A stretch of DNA of 64,000 nucleotides, from positions 124,001-188,000 of the forward strand of contig DBTT01000051.1 in assembly GCA_002307185.1 (NCBI GenBank). Reading direction: 5' to 3'. Shown in pieces: positions 26,759-36,135 of this stretch; position 1 is the first letter of the stretch, and each line of letters starts with the position of its first letter. The DNA is from Bacteroidales bacterium UBA1309 (GTDB lineage Bacteria > Bacteroidota > Bacteroidia > Bacteroidales > Dysgonomonadaceae). The notes beneath the pieces were generated by a model. It was not told where the DNA came from, made no database searches, and was given only the letters and a program-made list of their open reading frames with translations. A program made the translations under genes and the position numbers.

Positions 26759-28756
26759 TTACATTTTCAATACAATTCGTTCTCCAAGGATCTTCACCAA
26801 TTCTTTTTTTATAATTTGCAGTTGCGCTTTTTCCTTCATCTTTTCAATAGCCAGATCCATATTTCCACTATTTTGAGCTTTCGACAATTCTTCCATCACC
26901 TGCTTCATTCGGAGTGAAAAATATTCATATTTCAATTCAATCATCACCCGGGGAACACTTGCCATAAGCTGCAATTCTTCGGCTAAGGGCGTTTCTTCCC
27001 GCGGAAGATTTTCCCCGTATTGCTTCAGGTAAATTTTGCTCAACTGGTAGCGGTCGCTCATAATTTCAGCGGCAATTTTACTGATCTGATTATCGGGATG
27101 TGACAGGAAAAATTTGTTTGTATGGAAATCTTCCTCTTCCAAATGCAGAACAGCTTCTTCAAAAATTTGCCGGAACAATGGATTTTGGAGTTGCAGGTTG
27201 TCCCGTTCCAAATCGAACTTCACATATTCGATTACGGTTGGAATGGGTTCGTCCGTTTGAGCCTCTTCGGGATCGGAAATCAATGGGAGGTTGCCGTAGC
27301 GAATCACATAGTAGATCACATTGCGTTCAAATTTATCCAATGCCGATGAATATGCCGGTGAGGAGGTAATTTCTTCCGGCGCTTCCGCGTAAGCCGGAAT
27401 TTGCACCGGATCTGAATTTTGTTGGTAATTGGATGCACCTTTTTTATCCAGGTTTGAGTAAATCTGTTTGTTGATTTCATTCACCAGCACCCGTTCATCC
27501 ACTTCGAGCAATCCACTGCAATCGCGGATATAAACCGAACGGATAATTTGGTCGGGAATGAGCGATATGCTTTTCACGATATCCGAAATCAATGCTGCAC
27601 GCTTGATCGGGTCGTTACCTGCATCTTTCAGAAGCAGATTGGTCTTGAAACGGATAAAATCGTTTTCGTTTTGCTCCAAATAAGAGAGTAGGGTAGAGGC
27701 ATTGTGCTTTCGGGCAAAGGAGTCGGGATCTTCGCCATCAGGAAGCAGCACCACTTTGATATTCAGCCCTTCTTCCAGCAGCAAATCAATTCCCCGCAAT
27801 GCTGCCTTGATACCCGCAGCATCGCCGTCATAAAGCACCGTGATGTTGCTCGTGAATCGGTGAATAAGCTTGATCTGGCCGTGCGTCAATGCCGTTCCCG
27901 AGGAGGCGACCACATTCTCTATTCCCGCTTGGTGCATCGAAATCACATCGGTGTAGCCTTCCACCAAATAGCATCTATCAGCCTTGGTGATGGACTGTTT
28001 GGCAAAATAAATGCCATACAACTGGTCGCTTTTATGGTAAATCTCACTTTCAGGAGAATTGACGTATTTCCCCGTGTTTTCTGCTTTTTTGAGAATGCGT
28101 CCGCCGAAAGCAACAACTTTTCCCGACAAGGTATGCACCGGAAACATCACCCTTCCACGGAAACGATCCGCAACATAGTTGTTTTCCCCTTGAATCACCA
28201 AGCCCGTTTTGAACAAGTATTCTTTGTTGTAGCCATTTTTGACGGCATCTTGATACAGGGCATCTTTTTGCTCAAGGCTGTAGCCGAGCTGGAATTTTTT
28301 TATAATATCATCCCGGAACCCCCTTTCACGAAAATAACTGAGGCCAATATTTTTCCCTTCCAAGTGGTTTTGAAGGGTGTTTATAAAATAATCTTTGGCG
28401 TAGTTATTCAGAATAAAAAGGCTTTCCCGTTCGTTGAATGCTTGTTTTTGCTCATCTGTCAACTCTTTCTCTTTGACCTCGATGCTGTATTTTTTTGCCA
28501 GAAACTTTAAAGCTTCATAGTAGGATAGTTGCTCGTGCTTCATGATGAAATGCACGGAGGTTCCCCCTTCGCCACAGGCAAAGCATTTGCAAATATTTTT
28601 TGACGGGGACACGTAGAAAGAGGGTGTCTTGTCCGAATGGAACGGACAAAGCCCCACATAATTGACCCCGCGGCGCTTGAGCGTCACGAAATCAGATACA
28701 ACATCAACTATTTGTGCCGCATCCATGATGCGGTCAACGGTAATTTGGTCTATCAT
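26759..28756 (-). CDS. dnaG: DNA primase DnaG
   Basis: 665 residues. The N-terminal CHC2 zinc finger is clear (GLCPFHSDKTPSFYVSPSK and NICKCFACGEGG, about 36-65). The RNA-polymerase core follows, with YFRERGFRDDIIKKFQLGYS, RGRVMFPVHTLSGKVVAFGG and the TOPRIM motifs LVEGYTDVISMHQAGIENVV and LYDGDAAGIKAALRGIDLL with PDGEDPDSFAR. The C-terminal helicase-binding region (after about 450) is diverged, as in other Bacteroidota. It makes RNA primers at the replication fork in concert with DnaB. The start ATG at 28756 gives the expected MIDQITVDRIMDAAQIVDVV N-terminus. Confidence 0.96.
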   Translation of the reverse strand: MIDQITVDRIMDAAQIVDVVSDFVTLKRRGVNYVGLCPFHSDKTPSFYVSPSKNICKCFACGEGGTSVHFIMKHEQLSYYEALKFLAKKYSIEVKEKELTDEQKQAFNERESLFILNNYAKDYFINTLQNHLEGKNIGLSYFRERGFRDDIIKKFQLGYSLEQKDALYQDAVKNGYNKEYLFKTGLVIQGENNYVADRFRGRVMFPVHTLSGKVVAFGGRILKKAENTGKYVNSPESEIYHKSDQLYGIYFAKQSITKADRCYLVEGYTDVISMHQAGIENVVASSGTALTHGQIKLIHRFTSNITVLYDGDAAGIKAALRGIDLLLEEGLNIKVVLLPDGEDPDSFARKHNASTLLSYLEQNENDFIRFKTNLLLKDAGNDPIKRAALISDIVKSISLIPDQIIRSVYIRDCSGLLEVDERVLVNEINKQIYSNLDKKGASNYQQNSDPVQIPAYAEAPEEITSSPAYSSALDKFERNVIYYVIRYGNLPLISDPEEAQTDEPIPTVIEYVKFDLERDNLQLQNPLFRQIFEEAVLHLEEEDFHTNKFFLSHPDNQISKIAAEIMSDRYQLSKIYLKQYGENLPREETPLAEELQLMASVPRVMIELKYEYFSLRMKQVMEELSKAQNSGNMDLAIEKMKEKAQLQIIKKELVKILGERIVLKM

Positions 28757-29019
28757 TTTCTACGATTGAGTTTACGAAATTACGAAATTTGGCGGGAAAA
28801 TAGCAGGGCGGGAATGAAAATTTGCGATCAATAGTTTTGGATAATGAGATAAAAAAGCACTGATATGATTTGTTTGCAGTCATGTCCAACATATAGCTTG
28901 CTGACAACTTGGCGGAAATCATTCTTGTATTTGTTTAGTATGATTTGGATTGGTGGCATAAATGTCATTTTCTTTATAAAATATAAATTGGCATTGTTGT
29001 CCGGTAAAAATAATAAGTT

Positions 29020-29838
29020 AACGTGAGTTAGATGTAAAAAGTTGACAAGAAAATAGGAATATAGCGAATTATTCAGTAAATTTAAAGTGTTGAATAATAA
29101 ATAATTACTAAAAACACTCGCTATGATTCACGAGCATAAAATTACTGAATTAAGCGAAGCGAATCACGAATTCCAAAAAGAAAAATAGTGCATGAGTAAA
29201 TTTATTTTATTGTCGATGAGTTCTTCAAAGAATTTGACAACACCATAAAGGAACATTCCCTCGAAAATGTGAAAACAAGCAAGAGAAACCGTAAATTCAC
29301 CATGTCCGAAAGCGAAGTGATGACCATCCTGCTCCTGTTCCACCTGAGTGCCGCATTCAAGAACCTGAAGGCATTCTATGTGTTTTATATCCAAAAGCAT
29401 ATGGGGAAGGAATTTCCACGGACAGTCTCTTACAACCGGTTTGTGGAACTCCAGCCGCTCAAAAGCATGGACTTACTTCCACGAACGCATCTTCGGAAAG
29501 CTATTCGGGAACAAGGGCTACATCGGAAAGGATCTCTTCGAACAGCTTTTCGTGGACGGCGTACATTTGGTCACAAAGATCAAAAAGAACATGAAGAACG
29601 CCTTGATGCTCCTTCAAGACAGAATCATGCTCAGGAAGAGGGCCCTTTATTGAGTCGGTCAATGACGAGTTGAAAAACATGTGCCAGGTCGAGCATACAA
29701 GGCACAGGTGCTTCGACAACTTAATATATTGTCTGCACTCGCAGCTTATTCTTTTTTCGACAAGAAACCATCGATAAACATCAATGAAGACATTGTAGAT
29801 CAAACTAGATTGACAAATGCTTAGGTCGAACTCAGGTT
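29020..29838 (+). mobile_element. Decayed IS982-family element
   Basis: Imperfect inverted ends AACGTGAGTTAGATGTAA (29020-29037) and TTAGGTCGAACTCAGGTT (29821-29838; reverse complement AACCTGAGTTCGACCTAA) bracket a broken transposase. The total of about 820 bp is shorter than a full IS982 element of about 1 kb, in line with an internal deletion. The left end has drifted more than the right. Confidence 0.75.
29191..29824 (+). pseudogene. IS982-family transposase, frameshifted and internally deleted
   Basis: Pieces in different plus-strand frames match IS982 transposases: VDEFFKEFDNTIKEHSLENV followed by RKFTMSESEVMTILLLFHLS (from about 29205), FHERIFGKLFGNKGYIGKDL and FVDGVHLVTKIKKNMKNALM (from about 29475), ESVNDELKNMCQVEHTRHRC (from about 29650), and ALAAYSFFDKKPSIN before the stop at 29822. 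The central part between VELQ and the FGKLFG block, which should carry catalytic acidic residues, is missing. At least three frame changes are needed to read it, so it cannot be active. Confidence 0.85.
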
Positions 29839-29940
29839 ATTTTAAAACAATTGCGTTCCTATATTCATGTATTGAGAAATTAATCCTCAAGATCCGGAAG
29901 AATGATTATTCTTCTTTGGGTATGAGCGATAACCTGAGTT
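29829..29940. repeat. Perfect 12-bp inverted repeat at IS end
   Basis: AACTCAGGTTAT (29829-29840) is the right end of the IS982 remnant, and ATAACCTGAGTT (29929-29940) is its exact inverse 88 bases further on. The second copy matches the outer 11 bases of an IS left end, so it may be the stub of a second element. Confidence 0.6.
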
Positions 29941-30001
29941 CTTTGCATGAAATAATTCCCATCAGAAGGAAAATCAAACTAAGAAACTACGCTTTTTTTT
30001 G

Positions 30002-30009
30002 TAAATTTG
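30002..30009 (+). promoter_or_regulatory. -7 box upstream of argS
   Basis: TAAATTTG matches TAnnTTTG. No good -33 TTTG is seen 19-21 bases upstream. The start of transcription would fall near 30016, leaving a leader of about 70 bases. Confidence 0.45.
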
Positions 30010-30084
30010 CAGCCCAAATACAACTCATCAAAGATTTATAGCAAGTGGGTTGTTTGGGTATTTGGGACTAGAATGACATTACGG

Positions 30085-31878
30085 ATGAAAATAGAAAAGA
30101 AACTTCAGAATATTGTAGTTAGTGCAATTCACGCACTTTATGGGCAAAATGTAGCGGAAGATGCTGTGCAGTTGTCAAAAACGAAGAAAGACTTCAAGGG
30201 ACATTTGACCTTGGTGGTATTTCCTTTCGTGAAAATTTCCCGGAAAAACCCGGAACAAACCGCTCAGGAAATAGGAGAATACCTTTGCGACAATACGATT
30301 GAAGTGTGTGATTTCAATGTCATCAAGGGTTTTCTAAACATCACAATTGCTCCGTCATCGTGGTTGGAATTGCTGGATGAAGTCAATGCCAACCCAGACT
30401 ATGGATTTTCTTCCGAAACTCCCGAATCTCCGCTGGTGATGATTGAATATTCTTCACCCAACACCAACAAACCACTCCATTTGGGTCACATCCGCAACAA
30501 CTTGCTCGGGTTTTCCCTTTCAAGGATCCTGAAAGCAAATGGAAACAAAGTGGTGAAAACCAACATTGTGAACGACCGCGGAATACACATTTGCAAATCG
30601 ATGCTGGCTTGGAAAAAATGGGGCGAAGGGGTCACACCCGAATCGTCCGGCAAAAAAGGCGACCATTTGGTGGGTGACTTTTATGTACTTTTTGATAAAC
30701 ATTACAAAGAACAAATAAAAAAGCTGATTGGCGAAGGTCAAACAGAAGAAAGTGCAAAAAAAAATGCCCCATTGATACTCGAAGCACAAGACATGCTCCG
30801 CAAATGGGAAGCCGGCGACGAAGAAGTGGTGTCTCTCTGGAAGACCATGAATTCGTGGGTGTATGCTGGTTTTGCGGAAACCTATAAGGTGTTAGGCGTT
30901 GATTTTGACAAGATATATTACGAATCCGAAACCTACTTGACGGGTAGAGACGTTGTGTTGGATGGCTTGGAAAAAGGGACTTTCTTCCGCAAAGAGGATG
31001 GATCCGTTTGGGCAGATTTGACCAGTGACGGCCTCGACCAAAAACTCCTGCTCCGGGGCGACGGCACATCTGTTTACATGACGCAAGACATCGGAACGGC
31101 CAAACTACGCTTTGATGATTACTCGATCAACAAAATGGTGTATGTGGTGGGTAACGAGCAAAACTACCATTTTCAGGTACTCTCTCTCCTACTCGATAGC
31201 CTTGGTTTTGAATTCGGAAAAGGCTTGGTTCACTTTTCATACGGAATGGTGGAATTGCCCGAAGGGAAAATGAAATCCCGCGAAGGAACAGTGGTGGATG
31301 CCGACGATTTGGTAGAGGAAATGGTGAATACAGCCCGTGAAACATCCAAGGAACTCGGGAAATTGGACAATTGCACGGAACAAGAGGCCGAAGAAATATC
31401 CCGGACTGTGGGACTTGGGGCTTTGAAATATTTCATTTTGAAAGTGGATCCCCGCAAGAACATGACCTTTAACCCGAAAGAATCTATCGACTTCAACGGG
31501 AACACCGGCCCTTTCATTCAATATACCTATGCCCGTATTCGTTCCGTGTTGCGCAAGGCAGAAGAACTAGGAATCCAAATCCCCGAAACGATTTCCGGTG
31601 ATTTGAACCTGGCGGAAAAAGAGGAGTCGCTGATCCAAAACCTGGCGGAATTTGCGGCCATTGTCAAACAAGCCGGCGATGAATACAATCCGGGATTGAT
31701 TGCAAACTATGTCTATGAATTAGTGAAGGAATACAACCAGTTCTACCACGATTTCTCTATCCTGAAAGAAGAAAACGGAGATTTGCGCAATTTCCGCCTT
31801 TTGCTATCGAAAAACGTGGCCAGCACAGTGAAGAAAAGTTTCTGGATGCTGGGAATTGATGTTCCCGAAAGAATGTAA
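30085..31878 (+). CDS. argS: Arginyl-tRNA synthetase
   Basis: 597 residues from the ATG at 30085 (MKIEKKLQNIVVSAIHALYG), which matches Bacteroidota ArgS. Longer in-frame starts upstream at 30073 or 30007 overlap the promoter and are unlikely. Class I synthetase: N-terminal Arg_tRNA_synt_N domain, the HIGH-type motif PLHLGHIRNN, the KMSKS-equivalent region KMKSREGTVVDADDL, and the DALR anticodon-binding domain at the end (EYNQFYHDFSIL, SKNVASTVKKSFWMLGIDVP). It charges tRNA-Arg with arginine in the cytoplasm. The gene sits directly downstream of the IS982 relic. Confidence 0.96.
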   Translation: MKIEKKLQNIVVSAIHALYGQNVAEDAVQLSKTKKDFKGHLTLVVFPFVKISRKNPEQTAQEIGEYLCDNTIEVCDFNVIKGFLNITIAPSSWLELLDEVNANPDYGFSSETPESPLVMIEYSSPNTNKPLHLGHIRNNLLGFSLSRILKANGNKVVKTNIVNDRGIHICKSMLAWKKWGEGVTPESSGKKGDHLVGDFYVLFDKHYKEQIKKLIGEGQTEESAKKNAPLILEAQDMLRKWEAGDEEVVSLWKTMNSWVYAGFAETYKVLGVDFDKIYYESETYLTGRDVVLDGLEKGTFFRKEDGSVWADLTSDGLDQKLLLRGDGTSVYMTQDIGTAKLRFDDYSINKMVYVVGNEQNYHFQVLSLLLDSLGFEFGKGLVHFSYGMVELPEGKMKSREGTVVDADDLVEEMVNTARETSKELGKLDNCTEQEAEEISRTVGLGALKYFILKVDPRKNMTFNPKESIDFNGNTGPFIQYTYARIRSVLRKAEELGIQIPETISGDLNLAEKEESLIQNLAEFAAIVKQAGDEYNPGLIANYVYELVKEYNQFYHDFSILKEENGDLRNFRLLLSKNVASTVKKSFWMLGIDVPERM

Positions 31879-32042
31879 GAACAAATTTGGAAAACATCGG
31901 GTTGCTTTTATTGGTGATTTGGGTTTGCATTTTCTAAATAATAACTATACCAAAGAGTAATCGAAGTCTTATTTCTGAATTGAGATTAAGATTCTGGTTA
32001 CTCCTGTTTTTTACCATTTATCATTTCAACAAATTTCTTAAT

Positions 32043-32888
32043 ATGAAAACATTACTTCAACTTCAAAAAGATGAAATAACAAGCAGCCTGCTCTACGAGA
32101 TGCTCGCCAAAAGGAGTAAGGATGAGCACAACAAACGAATATTTGTAAGACTGGCAGCTCAAGAAAAACATCATTACAATTTCTTGATAAAACACACCAA
32201 AAGGGAGACACTTCCAAGCCAATTCTTGCTGTTCATATATGGTGTTTTTGCAGCAATCTTAGGAAATACATTTGTATTGAAAATGATGGAGCGTTCGGAA
32301 GGAGATGCATTGGTAAATTATGCCCCATACACCCACATAGAGGGTATCGAGGCAATTATGAAAGAAGAAGAAGCACACGAAAACCAACTTTTCGACATGC
32401 TCAACGAAAAACGGTTGAACTACATGGGTTCGGTTGTTTTGGGGCTAAACGATGCCTTGGTAGAGCTCACAGGCGCCTTGGCCGGATTCACGCTGGCCTT
32501 GCAAAGCTCACAACTGATAGCACTCACTGGAAGCATCACTGGTGTTGCGGCAGCCCTTTCTATGGCATCCTCTGAATACCTCTCCCGCAAATCGGACGGG
32601 GAAACGACAGGCGAAGCCATCCAAGCATCCACTTATACAGGGACAGCCTATCTCGTCACGGTCGTTATCCTGATTTTACCATTTCTTCTACTGTCAAACG
32701 TTTACATTTCTCTAATTCTTACCGTATTAGCAGCGATGTTCATTATAGCCGGATTCAACTTTTATTATTCGGTGGTGAAGGAAGAAAGCTTCAAACGCCG
32801 TTTTCTTGAAATGGCAATCATCAGTTTCACCGTTGCCTTAATCAGCTTCGGCATTGGTTTTGTCTTAAATAAATTTTTAGGCCAATAA
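32043..32888 (+). CDS. Ferritin-like domain fused to VIT1/CCC1 metal transporter
   Basis: 281 residues from ATG 32043 (MKTLLQLQKDEITSSLLYEM); the in-frame extension to 31980 looks like leader. The N-terminal 130 residues form a rubrerythrin-like four-helix domain with metal ligands in LYEML..., RLAAQEKHHYNFL and HIEGIEAIMKEEEAHENQLF. The C-terminal half is a VIT1/CCC1 membrane domain with GLNDALVELTGALAGFTLAL and AALSMASSEYLSRKSDGET, and five membrane helices. This layout is that of MbfA-type proteins, which export ferrous iron (or Mn) from the cytoplasm, the ferritin-like part sensing or feeding the metal. Metal specificity cannot be read here. Confidence 0.88.
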   Translation: MKTLLQLQKDEITSSLLYEMLAKRSKDEHNKRIFVRLAAQEKHHYNFLIKHTKRETLPSQFLLFIYGVFAAILGNTFVLKMMERSEGDALVNYAPYTHIEGIEAIMKEEEAHENQLFDMLNEKRLNYMGSVVLGLNDALVELTGALAGFTLALQSSQLIALTGSITGVAAALSMASSEYLSRKSDGETTGEAIQASTYTGTAYLVTVVILILPFLLLSNVYISLILTVLAAMFIIAGFNFYYSVVKEESFKRRFLEMAIISFTVALISFGIGFVLNKFLGQ

Positions 32889-32934
32889 ATGCGAATTGGC
32901 TAAATGCTTCTTCTTCCACCAAACAAACGAATAA

Positions 32935-34347
32935 ATGATTTCCAATCATTTCCACGATAAGATTGTCGGCAATTTCGGTTTGCAACCAACTGAACAACAA
33001 GAGCAAGCGTTGAAACTTATCGTGGAGTTCCTTTATACGCCTTCTTCTGACACGCTTTTCCTTCTGAAAGGGTATGCGGGAACAGGAAAGTCGTCATTGA
33101 TTGGAGCATTGGTGCGTACGATGACGGATTTCAAGCAAAAAACAGTCTTGCTCGCTCCCACAGGTCGTGCTGCCAAAGTTTTTTCTGCATATTCAGGCCA
33201 TTCAGCCTTCACCATTCACAAAAAGATTTACCGCCAGCAACGTTTCAATGGCGAACAAGGCAACTTTTCTGTAACCGACAACCTGCACAAAGACACCCTT
33301 TTCTTGGTGGACGAAGCATCCATGATAAGCAACGAGGGGCTTGATTCTGCTGTGTTCGGAACGGGAAGGTTGTTGGACGACTTGATTCATTATGTCTATT
33401 CGGGAGAAAATTGTCGCTTGCTCGTTATCGGTGACACGGCTCAGCTACCACCTGTGGGACAAGAGTTTAGCCCGGCTTTGCAAAAAGAAAATTTGGCAGC
33501 GTACGGATTGAATGTTTCCGAAATCACGCTGACACAAGTGGTGAGGCAAGCCCAAGATTCTGGAATTCTTTACAATGCCACAAATATCCGGGATATTCTC
33601 AACAGCGGGAAGACGGAAGCTTATCCGAAGATGAAATTAGATGGATTCACTGATATTATCCGGATCAATGGACTGGAGATGCTTGAAGAGCTATCGTCTG
33701 CTTACGACAGGGATGGCATAGATGAAACCATGGTGATTTCCCGTTCAAACAAGCGGGCAAACATTTACAACCAAGGGATTAGAAACCAAATCCTGTATAA
33801 AGAAGAAGAATTATCGTCCGGCGACTTGATCCAAATAGTCAAGAACAATTATTTTTCGACAGAGAAAATAGAAGGAATCGATTTCTTGGCCAACGGCGAA
33901 ATCATGGAAGTGTTGAGAGCCAGAAGCACAAAAGAGATGTACGGTTTCCGCTTCTGCGACGCACTTATCCGCCATCTGGACTACGGCATGGAATTGGATG
34001 TGAAAATCCTGCTGGATACGCTCCACGCTGAAACAGCTGCACTATCTTACGAAAAACAAAACGAACTCTTCTTGCATGTCATAGAAGATTATCAAGACAT
34101 TACAAGCAAACAGGAAAAATACAAAAAAGTGAAGACCGACCCCTATTTCAATGCCCTACAAGTGAAATATGGTTATGCCGTCACATGCCACAAGGCTCAA
34201 GGCGGGGAATGGAAAAACGTTTTCTTGGACATGGGATACATTGCCGAAGAACATTTGGGTGTCAACTTCTACCGTTGGCTTTATACAGCTTTTACAAGGG
34301 CCACCCAAAAGCTATATCTTGTAAATTTACCTGATGAATTTCTTTGA
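32935..34347 (+). CDS. RecD-like ATP-dependent DNA helicase (SF1B)
   Basis: 470 residues. Walker A LLKGYAGTGKSSLIGALV (about 42-60), LLAPTGRAAKVFS (motif Ia), Walker B LFLVDEASMIS, motif III LLVIGDTAQLPPVGQEF, and the C-terminal UvrD_C_2 motifs YAVTCHKAQGGEWKNVFLD and WLYTAFTRATQKLYLVN. It lacks the long N-terminal domain of RecD2, so it is a compact RecD/Pif1-like 5'-3' helicase common in Bacteroidota, probably in repair or recombination. The promoter of the following rsmI overlaps its stop codon. Confidence 0.92.
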   Translation: MISNHFHDKIVGNFGLQPTEQQEQALKLIVEFLYTPSSDTLFLLKGYAGTGKSSLIGALVRTMTDFKQKTVLLAPTGRAAKVFSAYSGHSAFTIHKKIYRQQRFNGEQGNFSVTDNLHKDTLFLVDEASMISNEGLDSAVFGTGRLLDDLIHYVYSGENCRLLVIGDTAQLPPVGQEFSPALQKENLAAYGLNVSEITLTQVVRQAQDSGILYNATNIRDILNSGKTEAYPKMKLDGFTDIIRINGLEMLEELSSAYDRDGIDETMVISRSNKRANIYNQGIRNQILYKEEELSSGDLIQIVKNNYFSTEKIEGIDFLANGEIMEVLRARSTKEMYGFRFCDALIRHLDYGMELDVKILLDTLHAETAALSYEKQNELFLHVIEDYQDITSKQEKYKKVKTDPYFNALQVKYGYAVTCHKAQGGEWKNVFLDMGYIAEEHLGVNFYRWLYTAFTRATQKLYLVNLPDEFL

Positions 34348-34371
34348 TGTTAGAATATTTATTTACATTTG
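34343..34371 (+). promoter_or_regulatory. Promoter of rsmI
   Basis: TTTG (34343-34346), 17 bases, TACATTTG (34364-34371). The -33 box overlaps the last codons of the helicase gene. Confidence 0.55.
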
Positions 34372-34387
34372 CGAAAGTATATTGAAT

Positions 34388-35062
34388 ATGGGAAAACTAT
34401 TTATCGTGCCAACCCCAGTCGGAAACCTGGAAGATATGACCTTTCGTGGGGTTAGAATTCTGAAAGAAGCAGACTTGATTTTGGCAGAAGATACCAGGAC
34501 AACAGCCTTTTTGTTGAAGCATTTTGAAATAAAAAACAAGCTGCAATCCTACCACAAGTTCAACGAACATAGAACCGTTGAGCAATTAGTTTCCCAAATA
34601 GAAGCTGGAAGTGTCATGGCCTTGGTTTCGGATGCTGGAACCCCCGGAATTTCGGACCCCGGCTTTCTGATTGCGAGAGCTTGCATGCAGGCTGATATTG
34701 AAATAGAATGCCTGCCTGGGGCAACAGCCTTTGTGCCAGCATTGGTGGCTTCGGGTATTCCTTGCGACAGATTTTGTTTCGAGGGTTTTCTCCCTCAGAA
34801 GAAAGGGAGGCAAACTCGCCTGAAAGAATTGTCGGCAGAAACCCGAACAATGGTTTTTTATGAATCTCCCTACCGTGTATTGAAAACCCTGACACAGTTT
34901 GCCGAGTATTTCGGAGGTGAACGCTTGGGGGCAACAGCACGAGAAATATCTAAAATACATGAAGAAATACTAACAAAAAGCCTAAACGAGTTAATAATCC
35001 ACTTCACTGAAAATGAAATTCGAGGGGAATTTGTTATAATTGTAGCAGGAAAAGATGATTAA
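34388..35062 (+). CDS. rsmI: 16S rRNA (cytidine1402-2'-O)-methyltransferase
   Basis: 224 residues from ATG 34388 (MGKLFIVPTPVGNLEDMTFR), the expected length; the longer in-frame start at 34334 would overlap the helicase gene and the promoter. SAM-dependent tetrapyrrole-methylase fold with VPTPVGNLED, AEDTRTT, LVSDAGTPGISDPGFLIARA and the C-terminal REISKIHEEI. It methylates the 2'-OH of C1402 in the ribosomal decoding centre, together with RsmH. Final residues ENEIRGEFVIIVAGK fit the family. Confidence 0.96.
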   Translation: MGKLFIVPTPVGNLEDMTFRGVRILKEADLILAEDTRTTAFLLKHFEIKNKLQSYHKFNEHRTVEQLVSQIEAGSVMALVSDAGTPGISDPGFLIARACMQADIEIECLPGATAFVPALVASGIPCDRFCFEGFLPQKKGRQTRLKELSAETRTMVFYESPYRVLKTLTQFAEYFGGERLGATAREISKIHEEILTKSLNELIIHFTENEIRGEFVIIVAGKDD

Positions 35063-35122
35063 CCTGCGAAGATTCAAAAATATAAAACAAATAGAATTAA
35101 TTTCCATTTAATACAAAGTAAT

Positions 35123-35995
35123 ATGAAAAAACTGATCTATGGATGCTTAAGCCTTTGCTTGTTGGCATCATGTAATGTCAAAGAATCGAAAGAATACAAA
35201 GATTTGCAAGCGCAAAGAGATTCCTTGCTTCAGAAAAATTCAAGCGAGGCTTCTGAAATTACCGAATTGATGGGAATTGTCAACGAAGTGGAAGACAATT
35301 TTAATGAAATCAAGGAAGCTGAACAATACCTGACTCTACAAACTCAGACAAAAGGCGAACTCAGCAAGGATACCAAAGCGCGTATAAATGAGAATTTCAA
35401 TATGGTGAAAGAAATATTGAAAAAGAACAAAGAAAATCTGGACAAACTCAACAAACGTCTGGGATCAAGCAAAGGCGAAGTCTCTGGCTTGAAGAAAACC
35501 TTGGAACGTTTGAACAAAGAGCTTGAAGAACGTAGTTCAACCATCCTTCAACTACAAAACACTCTCGCTCAAAAAGATCAAGAAATTGCCAACCTGAATC
35601 TGAATGTTGATAACTTGAGCCGCAAAGTGGACGATCTTGCGCAAACCAACACCAACCAAGCTGGCAAAATCAGCGAACAAGACAAAGCCTTGAACACGGC
35701 TTATTACGTGTTTGGGACTAGCAAAGAGCTGAAAGAACACAAAATCATCTCGGGAGGTTTTCTTTCATCAACCAAGGTGCTGAAAGATGCTTTTGACAAA
35801 AATTATTTCATCAAAGTGGATATTCGGGATTTGAAAGAAGTTCCGGTGTATGCCAAAAAAGCAAAATTGTTGTCAACGCATCCCGAAGGTTCTTATGAAT
35901 TTGCAAAAGATAAAAATGGAGAAATCACTCTCCGGATTAATGATTATAAATCATTTTGGAGTCTGGGTCAATTCCTTGTGATTCAAGTAAATTAA
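35123..35995 (+). CDS. Coiled-coil lipoprotein of unknown function
   Basis: 290 residues. Lipoprotein signal MKKLIYGCLSLCLLASCN, then two long heptad-rich segments (about 25-60 and 85-195: KKNKENLDKLNKRLGSSKGE, TLERLNKELEERSSTILQLQ) and a globular C-terminal domain (about 200-290: YYVFGTSKELKEHKIISGG, VYAKKAKLLSTHPEGSYEFA, DYKSFWSLGQFLVIQVN). Proteins of this layout are frequent in Bacteroidota; some are named Cbp1-family collagen-binding adhesins. I see the architecture but cannot confirm adhesion. Monocistronic, followed by a clear terminator. Confidence 0.75.
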   Translation: MKKLIYGCLSLCLLASCNVKESKEYKDLQAQRDSLLQKNSSEASEITELMGIVNEVEDNFNEIKEAEQYLTLQTQTKGELSKDTKARINENFNMVKEILKKNKENLDKLNKRLGSSKGEVSGLKKTLERLNKELEERSSTILQLQNTLAQKDQEIANLNLNVDNLSRKVDDLAQTNTNQAGKISEQDKALNTAYYVFGTSKELKEHKIISGGFLSSTKVLKDAFDKNYFIKVDIRDLKEVPVYAKKAKLLSTHPEGSYEFAKDKNGEITLRINDYKSFWSLGQFLVIQVN

Positions 35996-36021
35996 AAGAA
36001 ATATTTCATTCAAAAACAAGA

Positions 36022-36066
36022 GGGACTCTTCCTGTCGATAAACGTTCGGCAAGAAGAGTCCTTTAT
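36022..36066 (+). terminator. Hairpin after coiled-coil lipoprotein gene
   Basis: GGACTCTT (36023-36030) pairs with AAGAGTCC (36054-36061), extended by flanking A/T pairs, followed by TTTATTTATT. Confidence 0.7.
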
Positions 36067-36135
36067 TTATTCCTAGGAAGGGATTCCGTTCGGCGGTTAA
36101 TTTGCACGCACGAAACAATCCTGATCCGAGGCAAG

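Noticed and set aside
29269..29673. 134-codon plus-strand frame taken as a separate gene
   Set aside because: Its first half is the IS982 transposase N-terminus and its second half is out-of-frame transposase sequence; it is part of the pseudogene.
30007..30084. Longer argS start
   Set aside because: The extra codons overlap the -7 box and have no homologous counterpart in Bacteroidota ArgS.
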